Shown piece after piece: positions 14,411-23,390 of a stretch of 46,376 nt of DNA. This stretch comes from Variovorax sp. CF079 (lineage in GTDB: Bacteria; Pseudomonadota; Gammaproteobacteria; Burkholderiales; Burkholderiaceae_C): the NCBI RefSeq assembly GCF_900101545.1, contig NZ_FMZU01000036.1, positions 1 through 46,376 on the forward strand. Reading direction: 5' to 3'. The notes under the pieces are model-generated. The model saw only the letters and a list, made by a program, of their open reading frames with translations. It made no database searches and had not been told where the DNA came from. Position numbers and translations under genes: made by a program. Within the stretch, counting starts at the first letter, position 1, and each line of letters begins with the position of its first letter.

Positions 14411-15763
14411 ATGAACAGTCAGAAGAACGTCGTGGCGCCTGATGCCGACGAAGCGCTCGAGTTGCGCAAGCCGCACGAGATGATCGTGATGATGCCGCGC
14501 TCGGCGCGCGTGACGCTGACCGGCCGTCGCATCTACACGGCGCTGCTGCAGATCTCCCAGACGCGGCTGGTGGCCATGCCGGCCATGCCCTCGGCCGACT
14601 TCATGTTCGAGGCACCCCTGGCGGCTGTGCTGCGCACCACCGGCTCCAGCGGCAGCGAGCGCACCGCGGCGAAGCGCTATCTGCTGGAAATGCGCAGCCT
14701 GGAAGTCGACTGGGAGTCGACCGCGCCCGGGGATGGCGTGAAGTGGCGGGGCTTCTCCATGCTCTCGGAAGTCGCCCTGGAAGTGCGCCGCGGCGAGAAC
14801 TGGGTCAGCTGGTCGTATCCGCCCACGATCATGTCCGCCCTGCGCGAGCCGCAGCGCTGGGCCACCATCGATCTGGAAGTTCTCGGCAAGCTCGGCTCCT
14901 ATACGGCCGTGGCGCTCTACGAGATCTGCATTCGCTATCGGGACAATCCGAGCGGGGTCACCAGTCGCAAGCCCGTGGCGTGGTGGGTCGACGCCTTGAG
15001 CAACGGCCCGGGCCCCGAGCGGCGCGAGTGGCGCAAGTTCAAGAACGAGCGCGTGAAGGATGCAGTGGCCGAGATCAACAGCGACACGGACCTGGAGATC
15101 GAGCTCATCGAACACAAGCAGGGCAGGCTGATCCACGAGGTTCAGTTCGCCGTCAGGAAGAAGCGCCAGGCGTCGCTGCCACGGGCCGCCTCGAATCAAC
15201 CCGTGGATGCCAACCTGATCCTGCGGGCCGAAACACTCGGTATCCGGGAGATCAAGCTCGAAGGCCTGATCAAGGAGTTCGGTGACGACCGTGTCCGCGA
15301 TCAGATCGCGGTGCTCGAACGACGCGCCGGCAACAAGAGCCTGCGCGCCGTCGACAACGCTTTCTCCTATCTGCGCTCGCTGCTGCGCAACGAGACGGAG
15401 CCCGATGCGCCAACGGGGCCGGCGACCGCCACCCCTTCGCTGCCCGTGGCTGAGCCCGCACAGGCCGCGCCCGCGCAGCCCGCAGCCTCCGACGGGTCGA
15501 CCTGGTTGCGCGAGCAGATCGAAGCCATGAAGAAAGAGGTCGCCGCCCTGGAGCCGGCCAAGCTCAACGGCTGGGTCAATCGGGCCCTTCAGGATCTGGC
15601 GCGCAAAGGCGCACTGAACGCGGTCATCAGTCGCAGAGCTGCGCAGGGAGACGTTCTTCACGGGCTCCTCGGATCAGCAGTGGTCTACGCCTATGCCGAT
15701 GCGACCTACGGCCCGGACTGGAAGGTCGATCGGCAGCTGTTCGATGCGCCGGCCGGCAAATAG
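14411..15763 (+). CDS. Rep_3-family replication initiator
   Basis: A 450-residue initiator with the two winged-helix domains of the Rep_3/RepB family: WH1 from LRKPHEMIVMMPRSARVTLT, and WH2 including LGSYTAVALYEICIRYRDNP followed by a YxxW-like PVAWWVDALS segment. There is a Pro/Ala-rich linker around residues 335-360 and a C-terminal extension (IEAMKKEVAALEPAKLNGWV) not found in minimal Rep proteins. The ATG at 14411 is chosen because it lies just after the inverted half-iteron operator; an ATG at 14315 would place coding sequence over that operator. Rep binds the iterons upstream to open the origin. It is divergent from parAB, the standard arrangement for a low-copy megaplasmid or chromid. 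Confidence 0.88.
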   Translation: MNSQKNVVAPDADEALELRKPHEMIVMMPRSARVTLTGRRIYTALLQISQTRLVAMPAMPSADFMFEAPLAAVLRTTGSSGSERTAAKRYLLEMRSLEVDWESTAPGDGVKWRGFSMLSEVALEVRRGENWVSWSYPPTIMSALREPQRWATIDLEVLGKLGSYTAVALYEICIRYRDNPSGVTSRKPVAWWVDALSNGPGPERREWRKFKNERVKDAVAEINSDTDLEIELIEHKQGRLIHEVQFAVRKKRQASLPRAASNQPVDANLILRAETLGIREIKLEGLIKEFGDDRVRDQIAVLERRAGNKSLRAVDNAFSYLRSLLRNETEPDAPTGPATATPSLPVAEPAQAAPAQPAASDGSTWLREQIEAMKKEVAALEPAKLNGWVNRALQDLARKGALNAVISRRAAQGDVLHGLLGSAVVYAYADATYGPDWKVDRQLFDAPAGK

Positions 15764-15841
15764 GCCCATTCCCACTGACCTCAGGATCCGGCGCCATGGC
15801 CCCCGGCTTGACCAACGATTCAGCTACTGCAATCGCATCCA

Positions 15842-15865
15842 AATGATGTGAGTGTTCACATCATT
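15842..15865. terminator. Hairpin after rep
   Basis: AATGATGTGA-GTGT-TCACATCATT is a perfect 10-bp stem with a 4-base loop, about 80 bases after the rep stop. It lacks a U-tract, so it may be an operator or a weak terminator. Confidence 0.45.
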
Positions 15866-15931
15866 GGAAGGGCGCTTGAAGGGGGAACAACCAGCCCCGG
15901 CAATCCGTCCAGTGCTCTTGGGAGATTTTAA

Positions 15932-16042
15932 TTCCGTGTTCACGGAACAATGGACTGGGAGGCTGCAAGCGGTGATAATTCCGGTATTGCGGAACAATCG
16001 ACTCTACTCCCGGGCTCAAGAATTAGTTCCGTAAAGGCGGAA
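15932..16042. promoter_or_regulatory. Three HipB-type operators
   Basis: TTCCG-N6-CGGAA occurs three times (15932-15947, 15979-15994, 16027-16042), each followed by C and spaced 47-48 bp. The last ends 2 bases before the hipB ATG. HipB of other bacteria binds similarly built palindromes in several copies ahead of hipBA. Repression through looping or cooperative binding is likely. Confidence 0.75.
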
Positions 16043-16044
16043 CT

Positions 16045-16347
16045 ATGACACGCAAGCTTCCTATCCCCGATGAAACCGTTTCCCCCGTGGTGCGGAACCT
16101 GGCCGATCTTGGGCGGCTGGTGCGCAACCAGCGCGCTCACGCCCGTCTGCGCATCGACGATGCGGCTTCCCTCAGCCTGGTGTCGCCGGACATGCTGTCG
16201 CGCCTGGAGAACGGAAAGCCGGTCACCGTGGACAAGTTGATGCTGGTCCTGGAGGGGCTGGGCCTGCGAATACTCGTCGTACCTGCGCGCGCGTTGCCCC
16301 GCGTGGAAAGCGCCCTCAGGTCGTCCTCCCAGACTACGGGAGCGTAG
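16045..16347 (+). CDS. hipB: HipB-like antitoxin
   Basis: A 100-residue XRE-type protein: ADLGRLVRNQRAHARLRIDD, then a recognition helix around SPDMLSRLENGKPVTVDKLM, and the hydrophobic LVLEGLGLRILVVP strand that forms the HipB dimer interface. It lies 2 bases upstream of hipA and behind three palindromic operators, so it should act as neutraliser and repressor of the module. The Ser-rich tail SSSQTTGA resembles the flexible tails that allow protease control. Confidence 0.85.
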   Translation: MTRKLPIPDETVSPVVRNLADLGRLVRNQRAHARLRIDDAASLSLVSPDMLSRLENGKPVTVDKLMLVLEGLGLRILVVPARALPRVESALRSSSQTTGA

Positions 16348-16349
16348 CC

Positions 16350-17681
16350 ATGGATGACTACGCCCTGCATCTCTACGCCGGGGAAGTCTTTGTCGGTGCA
16401 TTGAAGTTCGACCCCGGGAGCGAGGAATTCGCTCTCGAGTACGACCCCGCCTGGGTAAAGAATCCAGCCGGATTCCCGCTGTCACCCCACCTTCCTCTTG
16501 CAGGGGATGCGTCGTCAGGCACGGTCAAACGCTTTGTAGAGAATCTGCTGCCCGAGGGCAATGCGTTGGACGTTGCGTCGAAGCACTCCAACATCATGAA
16601 GAACAACATCTTCGGTCTCATCCGCCATCTTGGACGCGAGACTGCAGGCGCATTGAGCTTCGTCCCCGTGGGACAGAAGCCAGGCGAGGGGGGCCCACAG
16701 GCTCGCGAAATACCCCTCGCGGAGCTCGAGGAGCGCATCCAACGCCGAGCTCAGCAGCCCTTCAGCGTCTGGGATGGCAAGGTGCGCATGTCGGTCGCCG
16801 GCTTCCAGGACAAGCTGCTGGTGCTGAAGGACGGCGACAAGCTCTTCCTGGCCGATGGCTCGCTCGCCTCGACGCACATCCTGAAGCCGCAACCGCTCAG
16901 CGAGGCCATGCCCTTCATGGTGGCCAACGAGCACTTCTGCATGAAGCTCGCGAACCGCATCAGCCAGAGCCGCTTCAACGCGGACTATGCCGCCGAAGTG
17001 GAGATCCTGAGAGTGCCGTCGGCCGTGCTGGCAGTGAAACGGTTCGACCGCCGCAGGACCAAGGACTCGGTCGATCGACTGCACATCATCGATGCGTGCC
17101 AGGCACTCGACATGTCAGTGACCACCAAGTACGAGCGGAACATGGGCGAAGGAGAGGATGTGAAGCACATTCGCGATGGCGTGAGCTTCCAGAAGCTCAT
17201 GGATGTGCGCAAGGACCTGATCGACCAAGCGCTGGGCGTGCAACGAATCGTGCTCTGGGCGGTGACGACGCTCTTGCTGGGCAACAGCGATGCGCACGGC
17301 AAGAACCTCTCCTTCTACAGCCAGAACGCCGGTCTCGCAGTGACCGAACTCTACGATCTGGTGAGCGTCGTGCAGTACAAGAACATCCACCACGATCTCG
17401 CGATGGCATTCGGAGACGAGTTCGAACTCAACGGCATCAAGTCGTTCGCGCTTGCGGACTTTTGCGAGCGCACTCGCATTCCACGACCCTACTTTGCGCG
17501 GGAGCTCACGAAGCTGTGCGAGCTCGCGATCGTGCAGGCCAAGCTGCAGGCCGAGGATTCTGTCTACGTCGACGAAGAAAGAAAGTTCGTATCCGGCCTG
17601 GCCAACTTCATTGTGGAGCGCGCGGCAAACCTCCTCAAGATGGCCGGGGACATCCCCAAATTCAAGAAAGTTAACTTCTAG
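16350..17681 (+). CDS. hipA: HipA-like serine/threonine kinase toxin
   Basis: A 443-residue protein, full length for HipA (about 440). The N-subdomain opens MDDYALHLYAGEVFVGALKF with the usual PLSPHLPL strand. The ejectable G-loop is VRMSVAGFQDKLLVL (about 147-161), the catalytic loop is LLLGNSDAHGKNLSFY (about 308-323, Asp and Asn conserved), and the Mg-binding Asp is in ELYDLV. HipA phosphorylates targets such as GltX, inducing dormancy, and is held by HipB. It is translated just after hipB. No active-site change was found, so the toxin looks functional. Confidence 0.88.
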   Translation: MDDYALHLYAGEVFVGALKFDPGSEEFALEYDPAWVKNPAGFPLSPHLPLAGDASSGTVKRFVENLLPEGNALDVASKHSNIMKNNIFGLIRHLGRETAGALSFVPVGQKPGEGGPQAREIPLAELEERIQRRAQQPFSVWDGKVRMSVAGFQDKLLVLKDGDKLFLADGSLASTHILKPQPLSEAMPFMVANEHFCMKLANRISQSRFNADYAAEVEILRVPSAVLAVKRFDRRRTKDSVDRLHIIDACQALDMSVTTKYERNMGEGEDVKHIRDGVSFQKLMDVRKDLIDQALGVQRIVLWAVTTLLLGNSDAHGKNLSFYSQNAGLAVTELYDLVSVVQYKNIHHDLAMAFGDEFELNGIKSFALADFCERTRIPRPYFARELTKLCELAIVQAKLQAEDSVYVDEERKFVSGLANFIVERAANLLKMAGDIPKFKKVNF

Positions 17682-17694
17682 CCAGGCACACCCA

Positions 17695-17844
17695 CCAACT
17701 GGCCGAGGTGTGGCGAACGAAGAGGGTGCGCAGACCGCTCTCAATCCTGCAACCATGGACCCAGCGGGCCACTTCCTGCGTGACGTCCACGAGACCTCGG
17801 CCGGCCGTCTCGATCTCCAGTGTCGTGCTGTTCTGGCGAAGCAT
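17695..17844 (-). pseudogene. yjbQ: yjbQ (UPF0047) 5' fragment
   Basis: From the ATG at 17844 the minus strand reads MLRQNSTTLEIETAGRGLVD, VTQEVARWVHGCRIESGLRT and LFVRHTSAS, the conserved opening of YjbQ (thiamine-phosphate-synthase-like, UPF0047). The similarity stops at HTSAS, 14 bases after the hipA stop, where roughly the last two thirds of the gene, including most active-site residues, are missing. The break marks a recombination junction at the edge of the maintenance region. Confidence 0.75.
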
Positions 17845-18262
17845 GCCGCAGCATCGGCGCTGGCGCGATCGTGCGCACCGAGCCTGGAATGCAGCTGCGA
17901 CCTGGGGGAGGGGCAGGGCGCGGGCGGCGGGCACCTGCGCCAGACCGCCAGTTCGTCCGAGCACTGGCTCGAACGCCCGTCACGCCCCGACCTTGGACCC
18001 AGATGCCCCGGAGGCCACCATGACATGCCATCCACCGAGATGCTGACCGAGAACGCCTGACAAACAAGTCCTCATAGAAGCCGACCTTCAATGGGCGCCA
18101 TTTACCGATCAGGATGGGCCAGATGCGGACGCGTGACCAGAACACAGCGTTCTGCTGTGGGGACAGGCGCTCAGAGCAAAGGACCACCGGCGTACATCAT
18201 CGGGATGCATGCGAACACAAGAAGGCTGGCGAGCACACCCGCGGTGGCCGCACGCGCGAAGG
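17845..18262. other. Gap with no intact gene
   Basis: No intact coding sequence was recognised. A leftward tail just after the porin stop encodes a hydrophobic stretch (TAGVLASLLVFACIPMMYAG) without a start codon, and another leftward frame has WRPLKVGFYEDLF, which faintly recalls ProQ/FinO proteins. Neither can be supported as a gene. Confidence 0.35.
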
Positions 18263-19492
18263 TCAGAAGGCGTGCCTGATGCCGAAGTCGTAGCCGATGG
18301 ACCTGCGAGGCTCCATTCCATTGGTGCTGACGTAGGCAGGCTGAGGCAGGATGGCAGGGAGACTCAGCACCAGAGGGGTGACGCCCATCACGGTCGGGTT
18401 GTTGTGGCCGTTTCGGATGCCGATGCGCGCCACCGACGCATACAACGCCGTGCGCTTGGACAGGTTGTGCACGTAGCCCAGCGCCAGCTTGTTGACCGAG
18501 GCATCGCTGTCCGGCAGGCCGTTGCCGTTCCTGAAATTCACCCGCGCAAACGACGCACGAATGATGCCTGGGCCCACCGGCACGTTCACGCCGGCGACGA
18601 GGCCGTCGTAGCGGTCCGTCGAGCGTGCAGGGAGGGCCGTGGTGCCATCGCGCACATCGCGCACGCGCGACCATTCGCCGAGGACCTTCACTACCCCGAA
18701 GTCGTAGGAGCCGCCGATGTTCGAGCTCTTGATCTTCTCGCCACCGGGGGTTGTGCTGGCCAAGGTGCTTTCACCATAGCCCAGCGCCACGTCGGCCTTG
18801 CCGTCGGTCCAGCCCAGGCGGCCGCCCGCATAGCGCCCGCGCTCGGACGGACCACCGGGCACGGTGCTGACTTCCACGTTCTCGTGAAGCGCATACTGCA
18901 CCTGCCCATAGAGGCCTGCCAGTCCCGGAGGCAAGAAGTAGCTGACCGCATTGCTCGTGCGCAGATAGCTGTCGGTGCCGGCAGACAGTCCCCCGCCGAG
19001 CAGACCGCCGGTGGCCAGCGCCCGTGAAGCTGCCAGATTGCTGTTGACCACCGCGATCAGATTGGTGCCGACGCCGTTGACGCCGAAGGGATCGAACACG
19101 GCGTCGTTCCAGAAGGAGGCGGTGTAGTCGCGGCCCAGTCGAAGCTCGCCGAAGGGGCCGGACAGGCTGACGGTGGAGCGACGGCCGAAGTTCGAGATGG
19201 CGCTGGCACCCGAGTCGTTGGCCATTGGCGCCTCCAGCCAGAAGCTGGCCGCCAGCCCGCCGCCCAGATCCTCGGTACCTCGAAAACCGAACCTGCTGGA
19301 GTTGTAGCCCGAGCTCGACAGCACCTTCTGGCTTTGCGTCACCTGCCGCGGCAGCGTCGGCCCCCAGGATCGACTCGTGGCGCGGTAGTAGCTGAAACCG
19401 GCATCGACAACGCCGAACATGGTGACGGACGATTGCGCGGCGGCAGCTCCCGCATCCGCGAGCGCGCAAAGCGCCAGTGCGAGTTTCTTCAT
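18263..19492 (-). CDS. Gram-negative trimeric porin (Porin_4 type)
   Basis: A 409-residue porin with a signal peptide (MKKLALALCALADAGAAAAQ), the family start SSVTMFGVVDAGFSYYRATS, the RFGFRGTEDLGGGLAASFWL segment, the constriction-loop region with LRLGRDYTASFWNDAVFDPF, and the terminal aromatic strand ending GIRHAF, as needed for BAM-dependent insertion. It is the last gene of the leftward operon that begins with the TauD-type dioxygenase, 91 bases after the YeiH gene. Its role would be outer-membrane entry of the operon's growth substrate. Confidence 0.88.
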   Translation of the reverse strand: MKKLALALCALADAGAAAAQSSVTMFGVVDAGFSYYRATSRSWGPTLPRQVTQSQKVLSSSGYNSSRFGFRGTEDLGGGLAASFWLEAPMANDSGASAISNFGRRSTVSLSGPFGELRLGRDYTASFWNDAVFDPFGVNGVGTNLIAVVNSNLAASRALATGGLLGGGLSAGTDSYLRTSNAVSYFLPPGLAGLYGQVQYALHENVEVSTVPGGPSERGRYAGGRLGWTDGKADVALGYGESTLASTTPGGEKIKSSNIGGSYDFGVVKVLGEWSRVRDVRDGTTALPARSTDRYDGLVAGVNVPVGPGIIRASFARVNFRNGNGLPDSDASVNKLALGYVHNLSKRTALYASVARIGIRNGHNNPTVMGVTPLVLSLPAILPQPAYVSTNGMEPRRSIGYDFGIRHAF

Positions 19493-19583
19493 GGATGGGC
19501 TCTCCTCACATCGATCAGTTGGATTGCAACGGACGTGTCCGTTGCGCTACGTTTGGCGGTCCCGACATGGCCAGCCACCTGCA

Positions 19584-20594
19584 TCAGGGCATCCAGCGCA
19601 ACAGGGCGATCGCCAGAACTGCCAGGAACACGGTTTCGCCCACCATCAGCACCGCCGGCTTGAGGCCGACGGCGACCAGTTCGCGCAGTTGGGTCTTCAT
19701 GCCGATGCCGGCCATCGCCGCCACCAGCAACCAGCCGGAGAGGTCGCTGCCCATGCGGGTGAGCGAGCTCGGCAGCCAACCGGTGCTGTTGAGCGCCACC
19801 GCCACCGCGAAGCCGACGGCGAACCACGGCAGCAGCGGTGGCCGGGGGCCGTCGCCTGCCTTCCCGCCGCGGCGCGTGAACGCCACGGCGAGCAGGATCA
19901 CCGGCAGCAGCGCCGCCACGCGCACCAGCTTGACCAGGGTGGCGGTATCGCCGACCTCCTGCGACATTCCGTAGCCGGCGCCCACCACCTGCGCCACGTC
20001 GTGGATGGTGGCGCCGAGGAACACGCCCGCGGTCTGCGTGTCCATGCCCAGCGCGCGCGCAAGCATGGGGTAGAGGATCATCGTGAAGGTGGAGAGCGCC
20101 GACACGCCGACCACGGTGAACAGCGTGGCGCGCTCCTTGAGCGGGTGCGGCGGCAGCGCCGCCGAGAGCGCCAGCGCGGCCGAGGCGCCGCAGATGGCGG
20201 TGGCGCCGCCGCTGAGCAGGCCGAACAGGATGTTGAAGCCCATCAGCCGCGCCACGATCATCGACACGCAGATGGTCAACACCAGCGAGAACGCGACCAC
20301 CAGCACCGGGGACCAGCCCAGCGCGATGACCTGCGCCGCCGTGATGCGCAGTCCCAGCAGCGCCACGCCCCAGCGCAACACCTGGCGCGCGGTGAACTCG
20401 ATACCCGGCTTGCACGGCCCATCGCCGGAGAGGAAGTTCATCGCCATGCCCAGCATGAGCGCGAACAGCATCACCGGCGCACCGTAGTGCTGCGACAAGA
20501 AGGTGGCCGCGGCCGCGACCACGGCGCATGCGACCACGCCAGGGAAGAGCTCGCGCCCGCGTGAATGCCAGCTGGCGAGGGAGAGGCTCGTCAT
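19584..20594 (-). CDS. YeiH/UPF0324-family membrane protein (putative sulfate/sulfite exporter)
   Basis: A 336-residue protein with about ten membrane segments and the family motifs GIEFTARQVLRWGVALLGLR, GFNILFGLLSGGATAICGAS and FLGATIHDVAQVVGAGYGMS. UPF0324 proteins are annotated as putative sulfate exporters; experimental evidence is thin. The start at 20594 is chosen because it follows the ligase stop by 7 bases and begins MTSLSLASW; the ATG at 20636 lies inside the ligase gene. In this operon, next to a TauD-type dioxygenase, an exporter for sulfite or sulfate released from an organosulfur substrate is an attractive but unproven reading. Confidence 0.8.
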   Translation of the reverse strand: MTSLSLASWHSRGRELFPGVVACAVVAAAATFLSQHYGAPVMLFALMLGMAMNFLSGDGPCKPGIEFTARQVLRWGVALLGLRITAAQVIALGWSPVLVVAFSLVLTICVSMIVARLMGFNILFGLLSGGATAICGASAALALSAALPPHPLKERATLFTVVGVSALSTFTMILYPMLARALGMDTQTAGVFLGATIHDVAQVVGAGYGMSQEVGDTATLVKLVRVAALLPVILLAVAFTRRGGKAGDGPRPPLLPWFAVGFAVAVALNSTGWLPSSLTRMGSDLSGWLLVAAMAGIGMKTQLRELVAVGLKPAVLMVGETVFLAVLAIALLRWMP

Positions 20595-20601
20595 GGGTGC
20601 C

Positions 20602-22230
20602 TCAGGCCTTGGCCAGCAAGTGGTCGCCCCAGGCATCGCGCAGCAGGTTCTTCTGCACCTTGCCGGTCGCGCCCAGGGGGATGCTGTCGACGAACACCAC
20701 GTCGTCCGGCGTCCACCACTTGGCGATCTTGCCTTCGTAGAAGCCGAGCAGTTCGTCGCGCGTCACTGCATGGCCCGATTTTTTCGCCACCACCAGCAGC
20801 GGCCGTTCGTCCCACTTGGCGTGGCGCGCGGCGATGCAGGCGGCCATGGCGACGGCGGGGTGCGCCATGGCGATGTTCTCCAGGTCGATGGAGCCGATCC
20901 ACTCGCCCCCGGACTTGATCACGTCCTTGCTGCGATCGGTGATCTGCATGAAGCCGTCGGCATCGATGGTGGACACGTCACCGGTCGGAAACCAGCCGTC
21001 CACCAGCGGGCCGGCCTCCTCGCCGCGGAAATAGCCCGCAGCGATCCAGGGCCCCCGCACCATCAGTTCGCCCGCGGCCCGGCCGTCGTGCGGCAGCCGC
21101 TCGCCCTGGGCGCCGACGATCTTCATCTCCACGCCGAACACCGCGCGGCCCTGCCTGGACTGGATGGCCAGGCGCTGTGGCGCGTCGAGTGCCTGATGTT
21201 GCGGCTTGAGCCTGCACACCGTGCCCAGAGGGCTGGTTTCCGTCATGCCCCAGGCGTGCACCACCTGTACGCCATGGCGTTCCTGGAAGGACTGCACCAT
21301 GGCAAGCGGGCAGGCCGAGCCGCCAACAATGGTGCGGCGCATGGTGCTGAACTTCAGCCCGTTGGCTTCCACGTGCGCGAGCAGTCCCTGCCACACGGTA
21401 GGCACGCCGGCAGACACAGTGACGCCTTCGGCCTCGAACAACTCGTGCAGCGACTTGCCATCGAGCCGCGGGCCGGGAAACACCAGCTTGGCCCCCACCA
21501 TGCAGGCGATGTACGGAATGCCCCAGGCGTTCACGTGGAACATGGGCACCACAGGCAGCACTGTATCGCTGCTGGCGTAGCTCAGCGCATCCGGCAGCGC
21601 TGCCGCATAGGCGTGCAGGAGCGTGGAGCGGTGGCTGTAGAGCACGCCCTTGGGCTTGCCGGTGGTGCCGGACGTGTAGCACAGCGACGAGGCGCTGCGC
21701 TCGTCGAACTCGGGCCAGTCGAACGCGGGCGAATGGGCCTCGAGCAGATCCTCGTAGCACAGCAGGTTCGGCACCGTCGTGGAGACGGGCATGTGCGCGC
21801 GGTCGGTCATCGCGACGAAGGTCCTGATGGTCGCCACGTGCGGCGCGATGGCTTCGACCAGGGGAAGGAAGGTGAGGTCGAAGAACAGGATCCGGTCTTC
21901 GGCGTGATCGGCGATCCACGCCACCTGATCGGCATGCAGGCGTGGATTGATCGTATGCAGCACGGCGCCCGTGCCCGATACGGCGTAGTAGAGCTCCATG
22001 TGGCGGTGGCCGTTCCAGGCCAGCGTGGCCACACGCTCGCCCTGCGCGATGCCATGCGCCGCCAGCGCGTTGGCCAGCCGGCGAGCGCGCCGGCCGAGAT
22101 CACGGTAGGTCATGCGGTGCAGGTCGCCCTCGACGCGGCGCGACACGATCTCCTGGTCGCCGTGCTGGCTCTCTGCATGCGTGAGCAGGCTGGAGATCAG
22201 CAGCGGCCGATCCATCATCAAACCGTTCAT
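20602..22230 (-). CDS. Acyl-CoA synthetase (AMP-forming ligase)
   Basis: A 542-residue ANL-superfamily ligase: P-loop motif SLCYTSGTTGKPKGVLYSHR, A5 region HAWGMTETSPLGTV, A7 motif DGWFPTGDVSTIDADGFMQI, hinge DRSKDVIKSGGEWIGSIDLE and the catalytic Lys in PLGATGKVQKNLLR. It activates a carboxylic acid to its acyl-adenylate and then the CoA thioester. The sequence type is that of medium/long-chain (AlkK-like) ligases, but the chain length is not predictable. The ATG at 22230 (MNGLMMDRP) is supported by the family start. It is the fifth gene of the operon, 122 bases after the quinone reductase gene, where a secondary promoter could lie. Confidence 0.88.
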   Translation of the reverse strand: MNGLMMDRPLLISSLLTHAESQHGDQEIVSRRVEGDLHRMTYRDLGRRARRLANALAAHGIAQGERVATLAWNGHRHMELYYAVSGTGAVLHTINPRLHADQVAWIADHAEDRILFFDLTFLPLVEAIAPHVATIRTFVAMTDRAHMPVSTTVPNLLCYEDLLEAHSPAFDWPEFDERSASSLCYTSGTTGKPKGVLYSHRSTLLHAYAAALPDALSYASSDTVLPVVPMFHVNAWGIPYIACMVGAKLVFPGPRLDGKSLHELFEAEGVTVSAGVPTVWQGLLAHVEANGLKFSTMRRTIVGGSACPLAMVQSFQERHGVQVVHAWGMTETSPLGTVCRLKPQHQALDAPQRLAIQSRQGRAVFGVEMKIVGAQGERLPHDGRAAGELMVRGPWIAAGYFRGEEAGPLVDGWFPTGDVSTIDADGFMQITDRSKDVIKSGGEWIGSIDLENIAMAHPAVAMAACIAARHAKWDERPLLVVAKKSGHAVTRDELLGFYEGKIAKWWTPDDVVFVDSIPLGATGKVQKNLLRDAWGDHLLAKA

Positions 22231-22352
22231 GGGAAATGCTCTCAGGTTGTTGGAGGCGAAGCAGGCCCGGCGCGGCCCGGACAAGCAGTCGTCGGCGCCG
22301 GCGTCGCTCGGGAGGAAGGCATGCATCCGGATGGCCATCGCCATCCGGCGGT

Positions 22353-23324
22353 TCAGGGCACCAGGACGGTCGATCCGGTGGTCTTGCGCGACTCCAGCGC
22401 GCGATGGGCTTCGGCCGCATCCTCGAGCTGGAACACCTGCTTGGGCTCGCTGACGATGCGCCCGGCGAGCACGTGGTCGAACAGTTCGCGGGCCATGTCC
22501 AGCATGTGGGCGCGCGGCTGGATGTAGTGCACCATCGCCGGCCGCGTGACCCAGAGCGAACCCTTGGCGGCCAGCATCTGCGAGTCGATCACCACCGGGC
22601 CCGACGATGTGCCGTTGCTGACCAACGAGCCCCGGGGCTGCAGGCAGCCCAGCGACGCCTCGAGCGTGTCCTTGCCCACCGAGTCGTAGACGACCGGCAC
22701 GCCCTTGCCGCCGGTGATCTCCCGGACGCGCTGGACGATGTTCTCGCGCGAGGTCACGATGGTGTGGGCGCAGCCGTTGGCCTTGGCGAGCTCGGCCTTC
22801 TCGTCGGTGCTGACCGTGCCGATCATGGTCACGCCCATGGCACGCGCCCATTGGCAGGCGATCAGGCCCACGCCGCCGGCTGCCGCGTGGTAGAGGATGG
22901 TCTCTCCGCCCTGGAGCGGGAACACCTGACGGAACAGGTACTGCGCAGTCATGCCCTTCATCATCAAGGTGGCGGCCGTGCGGTCCGATACGCCGTCGGG
23001 CAGCGGGATCAGCACCTCGGCCGGCATCACGCGCACCTGCGAGTACGCGCCCTGCGGTCCGATCAGATAGCCCACGCGGTCGCCGACCCGGATGTCCGTC
23101 ACGCCCGGGCCCACGGCTTCGACCACGCCCACTGCATCGGAGCCCAGCCCGTTGGGCAGCGCAAGCGGATAGCGTCCGGTCCGGAAATAGACGTCGATGA
23201 AGTTCAGCGCGATGTAGCTGTGGCGCACTCGCGCCTGGCCGGGGCCGGGATCCCCGACCTCGACGTCTTCGAGCTTCAAAACATCGGGCGTGCCGGTCTC
23301 GTAAAAGCGGATGGCCTTGACCAT
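22353..23324 (-). CDS. Quinone oxidoreductase (zinc-free MDR family)
   Basis: A 323-residue NADPH:quinone reductase-like protein. It has the QOR start MVKAIRFYETGTPDVLKLED, the substrate-lobe motif NFIDVYFRTGRYPLALPNGL, the nucleotide-binding AAAGGVGLIACQWARAMG and the tail ALESRKTTGSTVLVP. There are no zinc ligands, as in QOR-type members. Such enzymes reduce quinones or enones; in this operon it may reduce an unsaturated intermediate. It lies 66 bases after the Bug gene on the same strand. Confidence 0.88.
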   Translation of the reverse strand: MVKAIRFYETGTPDVLKLEDVEVGDPGPGQARVRHSYIALNFIDVYFRTGRYPLALPNGLGSDAVGVVEAVGPGVTDIRVGDRVGYLIGPQGAYSQVRVMPAEVLIPLPDGVSDRTAATLMMKGMTAQYLFRQVFPLQGGETILYHAAAGGVGLIACQWARAMGVTMIGTVSTDEKAELAKANGCAHTIVTSRENIVQRVREITGGKGVPVVYDSVGKDTLEASLGCLQPRGSLVSNGTSSGPVVIDSQMLAAKGSLWVTRPAMVHYIQPRAHMLDMARELFDHVLAGRIVSEPKQVFQLEDAAEAHRALESRKTTGSTVLVP

Positions 23325-23390
23325 TTCGTGTCTCCTGTTCTTCAGTTGGGGAGTCCGGCGTGCAACGTCTGCCCGCGGCGGCCTCGGTGC

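Noticed and set aside
14240..15661. 473-codon leftward frame opposite rep
   Set aside because: It runs antisense through the replication initiator and across the iterons, and has no recognisable domain.
17741..18187. Possible ProQ/FinO RNA chaperone fragment
   Set aside because: Only WRPLKVGFYEDL is reminiscent; the sequence on both sides does not follow the ProQ pattern.
18171..18262. Hydrophobic C-terminal peptide after the porin
   Set aside because: A single membrane-like helix with no start codon; it may just be the porin's other frame running on.
20503..22527. 674-codon rightward frame
   Set aside because: It is antisense to the acyl-CoA ligase, which has all family motifs.
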